Position numbers and translations under genes: made by a program. Positions 1 to 10,048 of a stretch of DNA of 64,000 nucleotides are shown here, piece after piece. Below the pieces are notes generated by a model. It had not been told where the DNA came from. It searched no databases and worked only from the letters and a program-made list of their open reading frames with translations. How positions within the stretch are numbered: the stretch's first letter is position 1; the number at the start of each line of letters is the position of its first letter. Source of the DNA: Adineta steineri. Lineage: Eukaryota; Rotifera; Eurotatoria; Adinetida; Adinetidae. The stretch spans positions 42,249 through 106,248 of the forward strand of contig CAJNOI010000062.1 of assembly GCA_905250115.1 (NCBI GenBank). Reading direction: 5' to 3'.

Positions 1-52
1 CCCCTCACCCACACTGACATCCATACCTACACACACACACACCTTCAAATTT
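1..52. repeat. Partial TGTGGG-type island (C-rich half)
   Basis: The window opens in a C-rich tract of degenerate CCCACA/CCTACACA units ending in a CA run and 'cttcaa'. It matches the right half of the inverted islands described at 2003, 4387, 56453 and 63428. The left half would lie outside the window. Confidence 0.5.
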
Positions 53-70
53 GTGTAGGCAAAATAAACC

Positions 71-167
71 TGTCGGCTAAGAGTACCTTTCGGCGAAACA
101 ATCTTTCGGCCAAGTGGCGTCGGCTAAGTGATATGTCGGTCAAGTGATTGTCGGTCAAGTGATTGCG
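71..167. repeat. Degenerate short tandem repeat (GTCGGYYAAGTGAT-like)
   Basis: About six imperfect units of 15-17 bp built on 'GTCGG(C/T)(C/T)AAGTGAT' lie head to tail. The last two (near 134 and 150) are nearly identical. No coding potential is seen. It may be the arm of a larger mobile element starting outside the window. Confidence 0.6.
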
Positions 168-261
168 TCCCATATTGTTGTATATGTTAATTTAGTTTCG
201 ATTTTTTGAACAAAGTTTTTGAATGATCAAATGAGCCTTAGATAAGTGAGATACTACTAGA

Positions 262-1431
262 ATAAGAATCAGAGGTGTGCGGATCACGGGTTTTAACCCG
301 CGGGGACCACGTGGCCACGTGGCGACGGGCGGGCGGGTAAAAAAAAATAAAATAGCACGATCCTCGGGCCGGCGAAGATAATTTTTCACGGGTTACGGGC
401 GGGTAAAAGGTTTGGAAGTTCGATAGAGGACCGTCGAGAACAATCGGTAGACATCGTTATATTATACTTTTGATAAGAAATAAATCGATTAGTTGATTAT
501 TCTACACCTATCACCGCGAAGATGACTAAAGAATCCACTTTTTTGGCGAGAGCAAAAAAGTGTAATACCTAATTTGTCCAAACTAAAGAAAAAGATATTT
601 TAAATTTCAGTTTCAGAAGCAGCAGTAGTTGAACGTCCATTTAGTTCAGCTGGTGTTATTATATCTCAAAGGATAAGTAACATAAATCCATCTTTAGTCA
701 AAGATATGATTTTGGCTCGACAGGTCCACTAAATCTAGGCCCACAGATTGTTTTGTCTCGGGCATTCGGTCAAGCCAGAAATTTCAAAATGTTTAGGGCC
801 GAGCACAAAGTCAGAATGAATTTTCTGTATCCTTAATTAATTACTTTATTTTTATTATCAAGTAATAATCTTCAAAGTGCTCAACATCATGCATTTTTTG
901 AGATCGCAATGATCGGTAGAACGGCATAATACTCAGCACTGCTGTCCTGCTGATCACTACGATTTCCAAAAGTACATGGTTCTGTGCATTATGAAGTTTA
1001 TTAATTAATAATAAGGTTAATTAATTATGTTAATGCTCTGTTCGAAAGGCCTATCTGGCCGTAGAACAATAGGTCGAAAATTTTCTGAATTTCGAGCCGA
1101 ACTGAAATTCACATAACCCTGTTTGTTGTGATGCTTTTTATTTGAACGCTTAGCATGCACAATGTGTAATATTTTTTCTTGTAATAAATCTCGTTAAATG
1201 ATAAATAAATTGATTATATAAAATAAACAATTTATGAAACTTTAATTATTAATTAAAATATTCTCGGGGTAACACGGGCGGGGCGGGGCCCCGTCAGACA
1301 ATTGACGGGGCGAGCGGGCTAAGAAAAAAAGTGAACTGCACGGGGGACGGGCGGGACGGATTTAACATACTACACGGGGCGGGGCCCGCGGGGCATCAGA
1401 AATCACTGCCCCGCACACCTCTGATAAGAAT
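262..1431 (+). mobile_element. hAT-family DNA transposon, internally deleted, with intact ends and target duplication
   Basis: The element runs 270-1423 (1,154 bp). It begins CAGAGGTGTGCGG (270-282) and ends with the exact reverse complement (1411-1423). It is flanked by perfect 8-bp direct repeats ATAAGAAT (262-269 and 1424-1431), the target-site length of hAT transposons. Both subterminal arms (about 278-405 and 1262-1410) are strikingly GC-rich (ACGGGCGGG motifs and their complements) in an AT-rich background, and the left arm holds a CGGGTT/AACCCG palindrome. The interior keeps only a decayed transposase C-terminus (526-732). It is therefore non-autonomous. The perfect target duplication suggests a fairly recent insertion. 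Confidence 0.93.
526..732 (+). pseudogene. hAT transposase C-terminal dimerisation domain (hATC) relic
   Basis: In the frame of 526 the translation reads LKNPLFWREQKSVIPNL..., then one in-frame stop (TAA at 601-603), then SEAAVVERPFSSAG, and ends in a stop at 730-732. This is the hATC signature: a PL-x-W-W/F-W segment followed by the S-x-ERxFSxAG motif. Only about 68 codons survive and no start or catalytic domain is seen upstream, so this is a broken fragment lying inside the flanking inverted repeats. Confidence 0.88.
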
Positions 1432-2002
1432 GTATTGTTTATCATTCTGTGATTATCTTATTGCTGACAAAAAAAATTAGGAAAATAGTTTTTCTTTTCT
1501 AACAATAAATAATTGTTTAATGAATATAATTTCACTAAAATGTTTGTAACTATGTTGATGACTAACTTTGAATAATTCAAATGGTAATAAATTACTAACA
1601 ATAAAAGAAACGGGATCTGACATTTTTTCACTGTTAAAATTTGTCTTTTCATTGTTTTACATGGAAAGAAAATGCTGTTAAAGTAATGACTATATTTTTT
1701 GTCAAGATTTAATTAATTATATTGTCTTATCTGTATGGGAATCGAAGACATGTAAGTGAAAAGAAATGAAGATATAATTTGATGAGATGCTACGTATCAA
1801 AGACGATTCGTGAAAGATAAGTTGAATATAAATCAAAATATGAAAAAAGTAGAGAAATGAATTCATTAGAAGACATAGTATATTTTAACTAATAGAAAAC
1901 CAGTAAGAGTAGTTTTATTCCAGAATGTCATAAAGTATTTTGAAATTATCAATGAATAAATATACTGAAAAAAAAGAAGATGAAAATGGGAAATTAAAAG
2001 AT

Positions 2003-2077
2003 TAGGGTGTGGGTGTGACAAACTAAAGAAACACTCATGCCCACAGCCGCATCTGCACGCACACTCACTCTCAAGAT
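2003..2077. repeat. TGTGGG-type inverted island
   Basis: A G-rich left arm (AGGGTGTGGGTGTG) is followed about 25 bp later by a C-rich right arm with degenerate CCCACA/CGCACACTCAC units ending CTCTCAAGAT. The arms are imperfect reverse complements. The right edge TCAAGAT recurs in the copies at 4387 and 63428. Confidence 0.65.
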
Positions 2078-3856
2078 CCTTACAATCGCATTTAAAGAAG
2101 AGACAGGATGGAGTTAAAATTCATTCGTTTATCTTTGCTGAAATATTTGAACAGAAGCTGCTGCAATGTTTTTTTTTATTTGGTGTACAAAGAGAAGTTC
2201 AATGGATTTATGTTTCTATAGAAAAGAAACAAAAAAGAAAATATACATACTAATTATTATTCAATGAAAATATTAATGCCAGGATGTTCAATAAAAGGTG
2301 CGATTTGATCGATGAATGATAAGCTGAAATTGATATCAAACAAATTATGCATTAGTATATGATTATATCATATGATAATTAAATAAAATTTAGAAAAACC
2401 TTCGTAAATAGTATAAATGTTATATCAATTAAGTTTAGATGATCGCATGAGTGTGTGTATGTATCAGATGAGTAACTAAGGAATATAATACTCATTCTTC
2501 TAAAATGTATAATTCCTTCTTTTTTTCCAGTTTTTGTAAAAAATTATAAGTATCTACTTAGAGTACGATGAAACACCGATGTCCTTGCAGAAGAAACTAA
2601 TACATACCAAAACACTATCTTGTCGTTAGATGTTATTATTTGAGGAGAGTCTATTTTTTCAAACTGACAACAAATAACTCAACTATCGTATTATTTTTAT
2701 ACACTTCGCTAGAAAGTGTTGATTAAAAATAGAAAATAAAAAAAGAATTGTTTTTCTCAGGATAAAGTCGGCTTTCATTCGTGGAAATGATTTTAAATTA
2801 TATTTTTCAGCTTTCTGTTTCCTTAGAGATGTATTTCTCTTCTGACGCATTAAATGAAAGTAATGAAATATAAAATATATCATATCATATTAATTTTTTT
2901 TTTCAAATTAGATTTTTGTTATTAACAAATGCGCAATTTCATATTTAATGGATAATTTTTTTTTAAGATTTGAAGTAAACGGATATACAAACTTGATAAG
3001 AAGAATACTTGTAAAATAATATTATTACATAGTTTCTAAAAGAAGAAAATAAAAATAGAAAAAACTGTTTTAGGAATATCGAACTTTAAAATGTCAAACT
3101 TGTAACTAACACGTGCCGTCTTCACACTAGAACTTTATCAATCAAAAAAGCAAATAATTGACGAAATCAGGTGGTATCTCTATCAATGAGATTTATTCGA
3201 ATTCTATACATATAAAACTCGAGTTTTGCATTTTAAAATTAGTTTTTATGTATTTTAGGAGGATGATGATCGTGATGCATTAATCTTTTGCGCAATTTAT
3301 ATAAAAAAATATTTGACAAAATCACACAGATTTATGGGCAATAAAAGTATCGATCAGTAAAAGTACTTTTATGATAAATATAAAAGTATTTTGTCGTATT
3401 ATACAAAATTTGTTGTTATTTAAAGAGAGAAATAATTATTTTCAATGCAAATAATAATGAAATACTTGAGTTTAATGACAAAAATATATATTGATGAAAG
3501 AAATTATTAAATTCAAGGTCTCATGTGAAGAGTGAAGTTGTTTACATATAATCGAGAAATTGCGCAGAATATTTATTTGAGATAGAACAATAGCTAAATA
3601 ATTTTGATATAGTTTATAGACGGATAGATACAAGGAAGAATGATCAAAAGTGCTTTTATAGTATGAATAATTACAAAAAGAAACAAATTGTTAAGTATAG
3701 TATTTATCAATTTCTGATTAAGAAAAAATGTTGATTAGTAATATCTTTTCACCGATTGAATATACTTCATTAATTTAGCAAGAAAAACAAATATCAGATA
3801 ATTGTTAACGAGAAATTTATATTTTTAAAAATGCAAAACAATGAAAAAATTTCACT

Positions 3857-3906
3857 AGGGTGTGGGCGGAGGTATAAGTATATGATGCCTGCCCCACCTA
3901 CACCCA
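3857..3906. repeat. TGTGGG-type inverted island (short)
   Basis: Left arm AGGGTGTGGGCGG and right arm CCCCACCTACACCC are separated by about 23 bp. It has the same head-to-head arrangement as the other islands but lacks the TCAAGA edge. Confidence 0.6.
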
Positions 3907-4386
3907 GTTTCAAAACCAAGACTTAATTTCAATATTCATCAACTAACAGGGGAAAAATCAGGTCGACACAATATTTGTGGATTGTCGACAAGAATAAATA
4001 AGAGATTTTTATTGATACCGTGACTTTATTTCCAACATTACACTAAATTCTCTTTATTTTTACATTTGTTATCACCAAATTCGTAGTCATTTTAGATCAT
4101 AATGAAAAAATGATTCATGAATACATCAATAGCTATCATACATCTTTTAAATAAAAATAGTTATTACAATAATTTAAACTTCAATAATTAATATAATAGA
4201 TTCAGATGAAATTATCAATGCAACAATTTGATCATGTTGAATATTTTCGAATATTTTATTCTTTTTTAGTTATTTTTTCGAGAGAACTATATGCCAAAGT
4301 AACATGAACAGTTATCTGCGTATTTTTTATCAATGTTAGTGAATACAAACTGGCTGCCGTTTAGATGTCAATATAATTTTTCTCGA

Positions 4387-4453
4387 TGGTGTGGGTGATT
4401 CTATCTTGTTACACCCATACCCACACCCACACACACATCCACACCCTCAAGAT
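4387..4453. repeat. TGTGGG-type inverted island
   Basis: Left arm TGGTGTGGGTG, a loop of about 15 bp, then a long right arm of ACCCATACCCACACCC and CA-rich units ending in ACCCTCAAGATGG. The right edge matches the islands at 2003 and 63428. Confidence 0.7.
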
Positions 4454-5484
4454 GGTCTGATTTATCATTATTTGTCAAAATCATCTTCACCATTATATAA
4501 ATCAATAGTTGTCTCTTCTTCTTCGATTTCAAACGAAATTCTAGTTTGATCATCGTTTGATTCTACGATAATGGCACTTTGCATTTACTTTACTAATGAG
4601 TAACGTAAATAAAGTGTCATCTCTAAAGAAAATCAATTATCTCTCATTTAAAAAATCTAAAACTATAAATTGAACATATTTTTGATATAGATGAATAGCA
4701 ATGTTAAATTTTCGATTAAGTATATGTACACATCTTCTATCATTGAATATTCTAATAAAAGAAAATGCTTCAATTGAAATTGTGTGATGTTTGCAATTGA
4801 TAATTCTATCATTAGATAAATATACAGTATCAAATGCTTAGTACATATGTCATTCGTAGTCTTTCTATTCGTTTTGTGTATATTTATTTTTAAAATTAAA
4901 AAAAAGAAAAGTGATGATGAAAGAAAAATAATCATCTGATACTATTTGAAATCATTACTGTCTAATACATTGTATGGCTCGACGTGTACCAGATATCGCA
5001 GTTGTTACTCATCCAAATACTCTTGTTTTTCAACAGAGAAGTATAATTATCTTAAATATGTCTCTGATTAAGATAATAATTAAAACTATTTTCTATTTTA
5101 AGATGTATATACAAACGACCCAGAAAGTGTATGTATATATGTATTTGTCTATCGCACGTTTCTGATTCCGGTCATCCATAGATTGACCCGTCTCCTGCTC
5201 TTTCTTTATATTATGTCGCATAAACAGAGCATGTCATTATGTGTTCTTCTCTTCTCTTGATATGTATATGTATATTAACAATGCCAGATAAGTTCGACAA
5301 AGAAGAAAGAGAAAGAATCTACGCTTCTTTTGTTATTCACATACTATCGACGTAAAGAGAAGACGACAGAGAAAGAGAGAGAGAGAGAGAGAGAGTGAGG
5401 GATAAGGTAAATCATTATCGACTTACTTATTTTTTCTACTCATAGTCAACAACGGCGACTAGTTATTATCGTACGCCATTAAAC

Positions 5485-6355
5485 ATGAATGCTCAAAATA
5501 CAACACCGACTTATATCACTCCTGGTCCTACCCATCCTGTTAACTATGGTCCACCACCGCCACCACCACCACATGAAAGTCGTATTGATAAAGCTTATGT
5601 GACATCGATTCGCGGTATTCTCAAATTTGCTTGTCTGGTATGTAAGAAAAATAAATGAGACTAGCTCTTTACCTTAAGTATAACTTAATAAAAAGAAGTT
5701 AGTACATTTTGAAAAATTACATCAAATAATAAACTATATTTACTTCAGATATTTAGTTTCATTGCATTCATTTGTGTCGTATCGACACCACAATGTAATG
5801 GTAATCATGCATTTCTTGCTTCAGTTACATGGCTTGTTATGATAATGCAAACTATAATTATAATTGCTTTTCTTTTTCGACTTAAGACAAAATTTATTGG
5901 TATTGATTTTGAGTTTTTGGTAAGTTAAATAAAACGGATAGAGTTATGATGATTGTTTATCTACAAATACGTACGAAATATTATCAATAGTAACTTCCGT
6001 AGTTACATATGGTTTCTATAGATTGATGTTGAATGATTATATCATATTTATTTGTAGGATTTTTTTGCAACATCTCATGATGCACTTTATCTTTTGGTAA
6101 ATTTTGAATGATGTATGAAATAAAAATATTCATATTTATTTTCAGATTGCATCAAGTGTAACTATTCATTATTGTCGTCTTCCGGGACAAATTGCTGGTG
6201 GAGTAAGTTTTATAAACTACTACTAAATAATTGATATTTTATTTAAAATTTAGGTTATGGGAATTTTTGCATTTATATTTTTGGCTGCTGATGCTGTTGC
6301 TATTTTCTTAGCTCGACGAGATGAACCAGTTTCTAACAGCAATGGTGTTCGATAA
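5485..6355 (+). CDS. MARVEL-domain four-transmembrane protein
   Basis: Five exons (5485-5637, 5749-5919, 6058-6096, 6146-6202, 6254-6355) join without phase conflict to give 173 residues. A short Pro-rich cytoplasmic N-terminus (about 1-35, with a run of seven prolines) precedes a MARVEL domain starting IRGILKFACLIFSFIAFICVV. There are four hydrophobic segments, the last GIFAFIFLAADAVAIFLARR, then a short charged tail. The arrangement is that of the CMTM/plasmolipin/MAL class, which act in membrane apposition and vesicle traffic; which member it corresponds to is not decided. An AATAAA signal lies at 6427. The start ATG follows a pyrimidine-rich leader. Confidence 0.85.
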
Positions 6356-6917
6356 TTTATTCACAAAATATTGCATTTTCATAATAATGAAGTATATTAA
6401 AATATGTTTTTCTTACCAAAGAAAAGAATAAATCATTTTCTTGTTTTTCGTGTTTTTTTATTTGTATAAATATACATCTATCGCATGATTCTTTGTCTTA
6501 CAGATATGTAAATGAACATTCTCCACTTATTGTAAAATAATACTTCAATTAAGAAAAGAATGAATGATCCTTTTTAAGAAAATATATTTGTGTCACCGAT
6601 TGATTCTGATATATAAAATCACAAATCTAATCGAAGCAATCGGGTTTCAGTAAGAACAGAAGAGAAGAATATAGTCCCTGAATGCAATACCATATACGAA
6701 AATTACTTCATAAAATTGATCTAGTATTGTCAATGATTCATCATATCAACAAACAACTTTTTTAGGATAGATAAGCTATCAATTTCTACATTTTACACGA
6801 TTCAAGTAAAAGTGTAAAGTATGTACATGTTTGACATTATCGAAACAAATTGGTTATAGTTATTTTCTCTTGAATTTAAAAAAACCTTTTATTCTGATGA
6901 AATTACTCAAGAAACAG
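6356..6917. other. Intergenic, 3' flank of the MARVEL gene and 5' flank of U1
   Basis: Contains the AATAAA of the upstream gene at 6427. The rest is AT-rich with no supported gene. Confidence 0.5.
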
Positions 6918-6950
6918 AACATGATTCATTATATTACACAAGAAGTAAAC
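6918..6950 (+). promoter_or_regulatory. Candidate snRNA promoter element (PSE-like) upstream of U1
   Basis: A 33-bp block 65-97 bp upstream of the U1 start is repeated with one mismatch at 9806-9838 upstream of the broken U1 copy. Sequence between the block and the RNA is not retained. Its distance suits a proximal sequence element, but conservation could also simply reflect duplication of the flank. Confidence 0.4.
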
Positions 6951-7014
6951 GTTTACTATGTAATATATGCATTCTATCAGACTATATTAATAGATGAAAA
7001 CATGTTTAATGAGT

Positions 7015-7157
7015 ATACTTACCACCACTGGGATCTTCTCGATCAAGAAAAAGAAACCCCTGATGGAGACGTTCTCATTGTACTATGGAACGTTGAAATC
7101 AGCAAAAGTTTCAGTGGGTCATTTTTCTACAGGGGTTGAGCGTTCGCGCTTAACCCT
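7015..7157 (+). ncRNA. U1: U1 spliceosomal snRNA
   Basis: The 5' end ATACTTACC is the universal U1 segment that pairs with 5' splice sites. Stem-loop I has loop CTCGATCAAGAA, matching the U1-70K-binding GAUCANGAA loop, closed by TCTT/AAGA and GGG/CCC. Stem-loop II is ACGTTC/GAACGT around a CATTGTACTATGG-like loop (U1A site, AUUGUAC here rather than AUUGCAC). Stem-loop III is TGAAA/TTTCA. The long-range helix is CCACTG/CAGTGG. An Sm site ATTTTTC (7121-7127) precedes terminal stem-loop IV, GGGTTGAGCG-TTCG-CGCTTAACCC (7133-7156), nearly the textbook U1 3' hairpin. At about 143 nt it is a little shorter than the vertebrate RNA. Every canonical element is present, so it is probably functional. Confidence 0.93.
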
Positions 7158-7218
7158 ATATAATAAATTCCAACGAAAAAACAAAACTTCATATATCTAG
7201 TTTTTTTATATCATAATT

Positions 7219-8040
7219 TTATTCAATATTCATTTTATAAATGAGTAAAAGAAGTAAAAAACAAATACATATAATATTCGAAGATATAATCATCGAATTA
7301 TTTGTTTTATGATTACTTTGTTTGTATAATTTAATCATATAAGTAAATGATGTATTAGAATCTAATGAATAATTTATATCTGATATATTAAAATTATATT
7401 TGAAATTTCTTTCATAATTATGTAAATAAAATCTTGCTTGTAGATCAATAAAAGATTGTCGTGTTGCATTTGACATATCAAAATAAATTAAACTTTGAAA
7501 ATCACGATTTGTTACTAAATATATATTAAATTGTGTATGTAATGATGGATTACGACGTCGTTCATCGATTTGACAATGTATATAATTAATTGTACGAAAA
7601 AATCCATCATCTATAAAATAATTTGATATACGTGTATCCATATTACTTAATTCAGGTATGTACGTATTTGAATCATTTGTTAGCGGTGAAATAACTGGTG
7701 GATGACATATATTTCTAATATGACCTGATATAGAATTATTTAGACTAGTACGATCATTAAGAAATATATTTAATTCTGTCCATAATTTATTTGAATAACT
7801 GTGATTTCCATATGATAATTCTAAAGACCATTCATTCATTCGAGTACGAACAATAAGATTTTCATAACGTTGTCGATTAAACATAAATTTTGTATTGATT
7901 AAAAAACGTGTTTCAAACCAATCATCTTCTGACCATTGTGTAAAATTAGTTCCATCAGAAGAACTTACAAGAGTATATCCAACATTTAGTTGATAAATAA
8001 TAAAAATATATAATATTTGCCATAGTGATGGCTGATACAT
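7219..8040 (-). CDS. Orphan secreted/membrane-anchored glycoprotein
   Basis: Single exon, 273 residues from ATG at 8040. An in-frame ATG at 8172 would add 44 residues without similarity, and the inner one places a signal peptide (about 1-21, WQILYIFIIYQLNVGYTLV) at the N-terminus. The ectodomain (about 22-245) has at least eight N-glycosylation sequons and only two cysteines outside the C-terminal segment (NICHPP, IHCQID). A hydrophobic stretch at about 252-268 ends five residues or so before the stop, which would suit a GPI signal or single-pass anchor. No known family is recognised. It converges on the U1 gene with 62 bp between the ends. Confidence 0.6.
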   Translation of the reverse strand: MYQPSLWQILYIFIIYQLNVGYTLVSSSDGTNFTQWSEDDWFETRFLINTKFMFNRQRYENLIVRTRMNEWSLELSYGNHSYSNKLWTELNIFLNDRTSLNNSISGHIRNICHPPVISPLTNDSNTYIPELSNMDTRISNYFIDDGFFRTINYIHCQIDERRRNPSLHTQFNIYLVTNRDFQSLIYFDMSNATRQSFIDLQARFYLHNYERNFKYNFNISDINYSLDSNTSFTYMIKLYKQSNHKTNNSMIISSNIICICFLLLLLIYKMNIE

Positions 8041-8731
8041 GATGAAATGAAAAAAAAAAAGAAAATGAAAGGAATAATATTGATTAATAAATGCTACCTT
8101 TATAAGCGCATAGAAATATATACTTTGATATTGGATACGATAGTTTTTGTTTTGTTTTATGAAATACGTCATTTGAAGGTAAAAGAAATGATTTTATTCA
8201 ATAGATCATTTTACTTGTTGATCTATTTTATATTCAAAAATATGAAAAAAACAAAAAGTGATGGTCGTGGAATGGTAACGGTGTGTTGTTTCATGTAGTT
8301 CCATTTAGATTAACCGCTACCTTCGGACCACCAATTCTGATCATATTGTAACTGATTATTATGTTGAAAATACTTTGATATTGAGTAATAACATAGAACA
8401 CTTCCTAATGGTAACAGGAAGAATATGTACATACTCATAATTGTAGATCGAGTCTATTTTACAGAACAAAAAGGATGTCCTTTTTGATAGAAAAGTTCAT
8501 CGACAACATTTGCTTTATTCAATATTTGATTAACATAAAATCAATATTTTGATGATATCAATGGTATTTTATAGCAGAAAGATTTTGTTGTGAAATGTAT
8601 TCTCAGTGATAGCGCATCATCTCTATACCTCTTATCTTTTTTTTGCATCACTGATAAACAAAATTCAAGAAAGCATTGTCATGCTTGCCTATATATACGA
8701 ATGAATATGAAACATTATTAACAACAAAATC
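8041..8731. other. Intergenic between orphan glycoprotein and caveolin (divergent promoters)
   Basis: The two genes are transcribed away from each other. No RNA gene or repeat is recognised. The open frame at 8047-8298 on the + strand is not supported by any similarity. Confidence 0.5.
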
Positions 8732-9257
8732 ATGTCTACATCTTATTTATCACAGGATGAAATTAATTCATCATCACTATCAGATCCCGATAATCGAGAT
8801 CCACTGAAAATCAACAAACATCTTCAGGTATACAAAAACGAACCAAATTAAAAATCTTAAATATTATGTTTTTTTTTTATTATAGCTTGATTTTTTCAAT
8901 GTTATTGCTGAACCTGATCCAAGTGCATATAGTTTTGAAGTTTTTCATAAAGTTTCACATCAAGTATATCATTATACGAAAATAATTATTTATCGTTTAT
9001 TAACTGTTCTTATTGGTTTACCATTAATGGTATGTTGGGGTCTAATATTTGGTATTTATACATTTGCAATGATTTGGATTGCAGTACCAATGCGTCGATT
9101 AGTTCAAACATGGATTGCTGAAATAGGTATTAATGTTCAAACGCTAAGTGATGCGGTTATTGCACCAATACATCGTTCAATGGGACAAATGTTTTCCAGT
9201 ATACGTATATCTCTTAGTAAAGAGAATATTCATTCAGCACGACAAATTTTAGTGTAA
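8732..9257 (+). CDS. CAV: Caveolin
   Basis: Two exons (8732-8827, 8886-9257) give 155 residues. After an acidic N-terminus comes LDFFNVIAEPDPSAYSFEVF, matching the caveolin signature FEDVIAEP-x-G-x-x-SFD. Next is a YRLLTVLIGLPLMVCWGLIF hairpin-type intramembrane segment like the YxLLSxxxGIPxALLWG motif, then the C-terminal amphipathic region ending IRISLSKENIH. Caveolins scaffold caveolae at the plasma membrane. Length is typical (vertebrate CAV3 is about 150). The only cysteine is in the intramembrane hairpin, so the C-terminal palmitoylation cysteines of vertebrate CAV1 are absent. Confidence 0.92.
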
Positions 9258-9805
9258 CTAAATAAATATTTAAAATAAATGGTATTAACTGAGATTCTTT
9301 TGAACTATAACAGGAGCGTGCGCAATTTTCACAAATAAATATTTAGATAACAAGTGTATACTATGATCAAGAAGAACTTAAATATGTCATTATTTACTTA
9401 TGATTTTAACACAGTTATCTTTACCTTTGTTCTTACTCATTTTCAGAAATCAAGATAAACTACTGACATACTTTTAGGTTATTTGTGTAATTAAATACAT
9501 AATATACTGTACATGAAATTTTATTGTTAAAAAACAACAGTACAAGAGAGTCTTATTTGACTATATGTCTATCGTAGTGTTGTTAGCATAAACTGCAATA
9601 CATCTGATTGAAGCATAAGATAAAGAGTATGATTGTATAGGATGGCAGAAAAATATGTATTCAAATCGAACTTCAATTAATCAAAAAATAATCATATCTT
9701 TCTTATTGACATTTCATATCAATTACAAAGCACGATATGTTACTTATACTTTTGAAATTACATGCAAACATGTGTAATGCAAGTTTCTGCTGTAAGAAAA
9801 TTGAT
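9258..9805. other. Intergenic, 3' flank of caveolin
   Basis: AT-rich and without a supported gene up to the broken U1 copy at 9806. Confidence 0.5.
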
Positions 9806-9903
9806 AACATGATTCATTATATTACACAGGAAGTAAACATGGGATCTTTTCGATCAAGACTACAGGGGTCGAGCGTTCGCGCTTAACCCTATATAATAAA
9901 TTA
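9806..9903 (+). pseudogene. U1 snRNA pseudogene with two internal deletions
   Basis: Three blocks of the U1 locus recur in order. They are the upstream block (9806-9838), stem-loop I from GGGATCTT to CGATCAAGA (9841-9859), and CTACAGGGG plus terminal hairpin GAGCGTTCGCGCTTAACCC (9860-9889). The 3' flank TATATAATAAATT follows. The 5' splice-site-recognition end, stem-loops II and III and the Sm site are missing. Because both flanks are shared with the intact gene, this is a DNA-level duplicate that decayed, not a retroposed copy. Confidence 0.85.
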
Positions 9904-10048
9904 CAAGTTTCTTAGAATTTGTTATAAAATAAGAACCGGAAAGTTTTTGATTTATTTTTTCGTCTATGCAGACAATAAAAATAGTATAAAATTTATCGCA
10001 GATGGAAAAAAAGCACACATAAAAAAGAAAAGTCGCCTGCAATTTGTT

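Larger units (their letters stand above)
1432..5484. other. Gene-poor AT-rich stretch with TGTGGG-type islands
   Basis: No open reading frame with recognisable similarity or codon-like structure is seen. The stretch contains three inverted TGTGGG-type islands (listed separately) and a GA-rich microsatellite at about 5370-5400 just upstream of the MARVEL gene. An open frame at 4974-5165 was examined and rejected. Confidence 0.6.

Noticed and set aside
4974..5165. 63-codon + strand frame (MARRVPDIAVVTHPNTLVFQQ...)
   Set aside because: First third looks coding-like but the rest is low-complexity, there is no matching splice partner or recognised family, and it lies in repeat-rich DNA.
6831..7200. 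Two overlapping + strand frames of 102 and 68 codons
   Set aside because: They overlap the U1 snRNA gene and its upstream block; the RNA explains the conservation.
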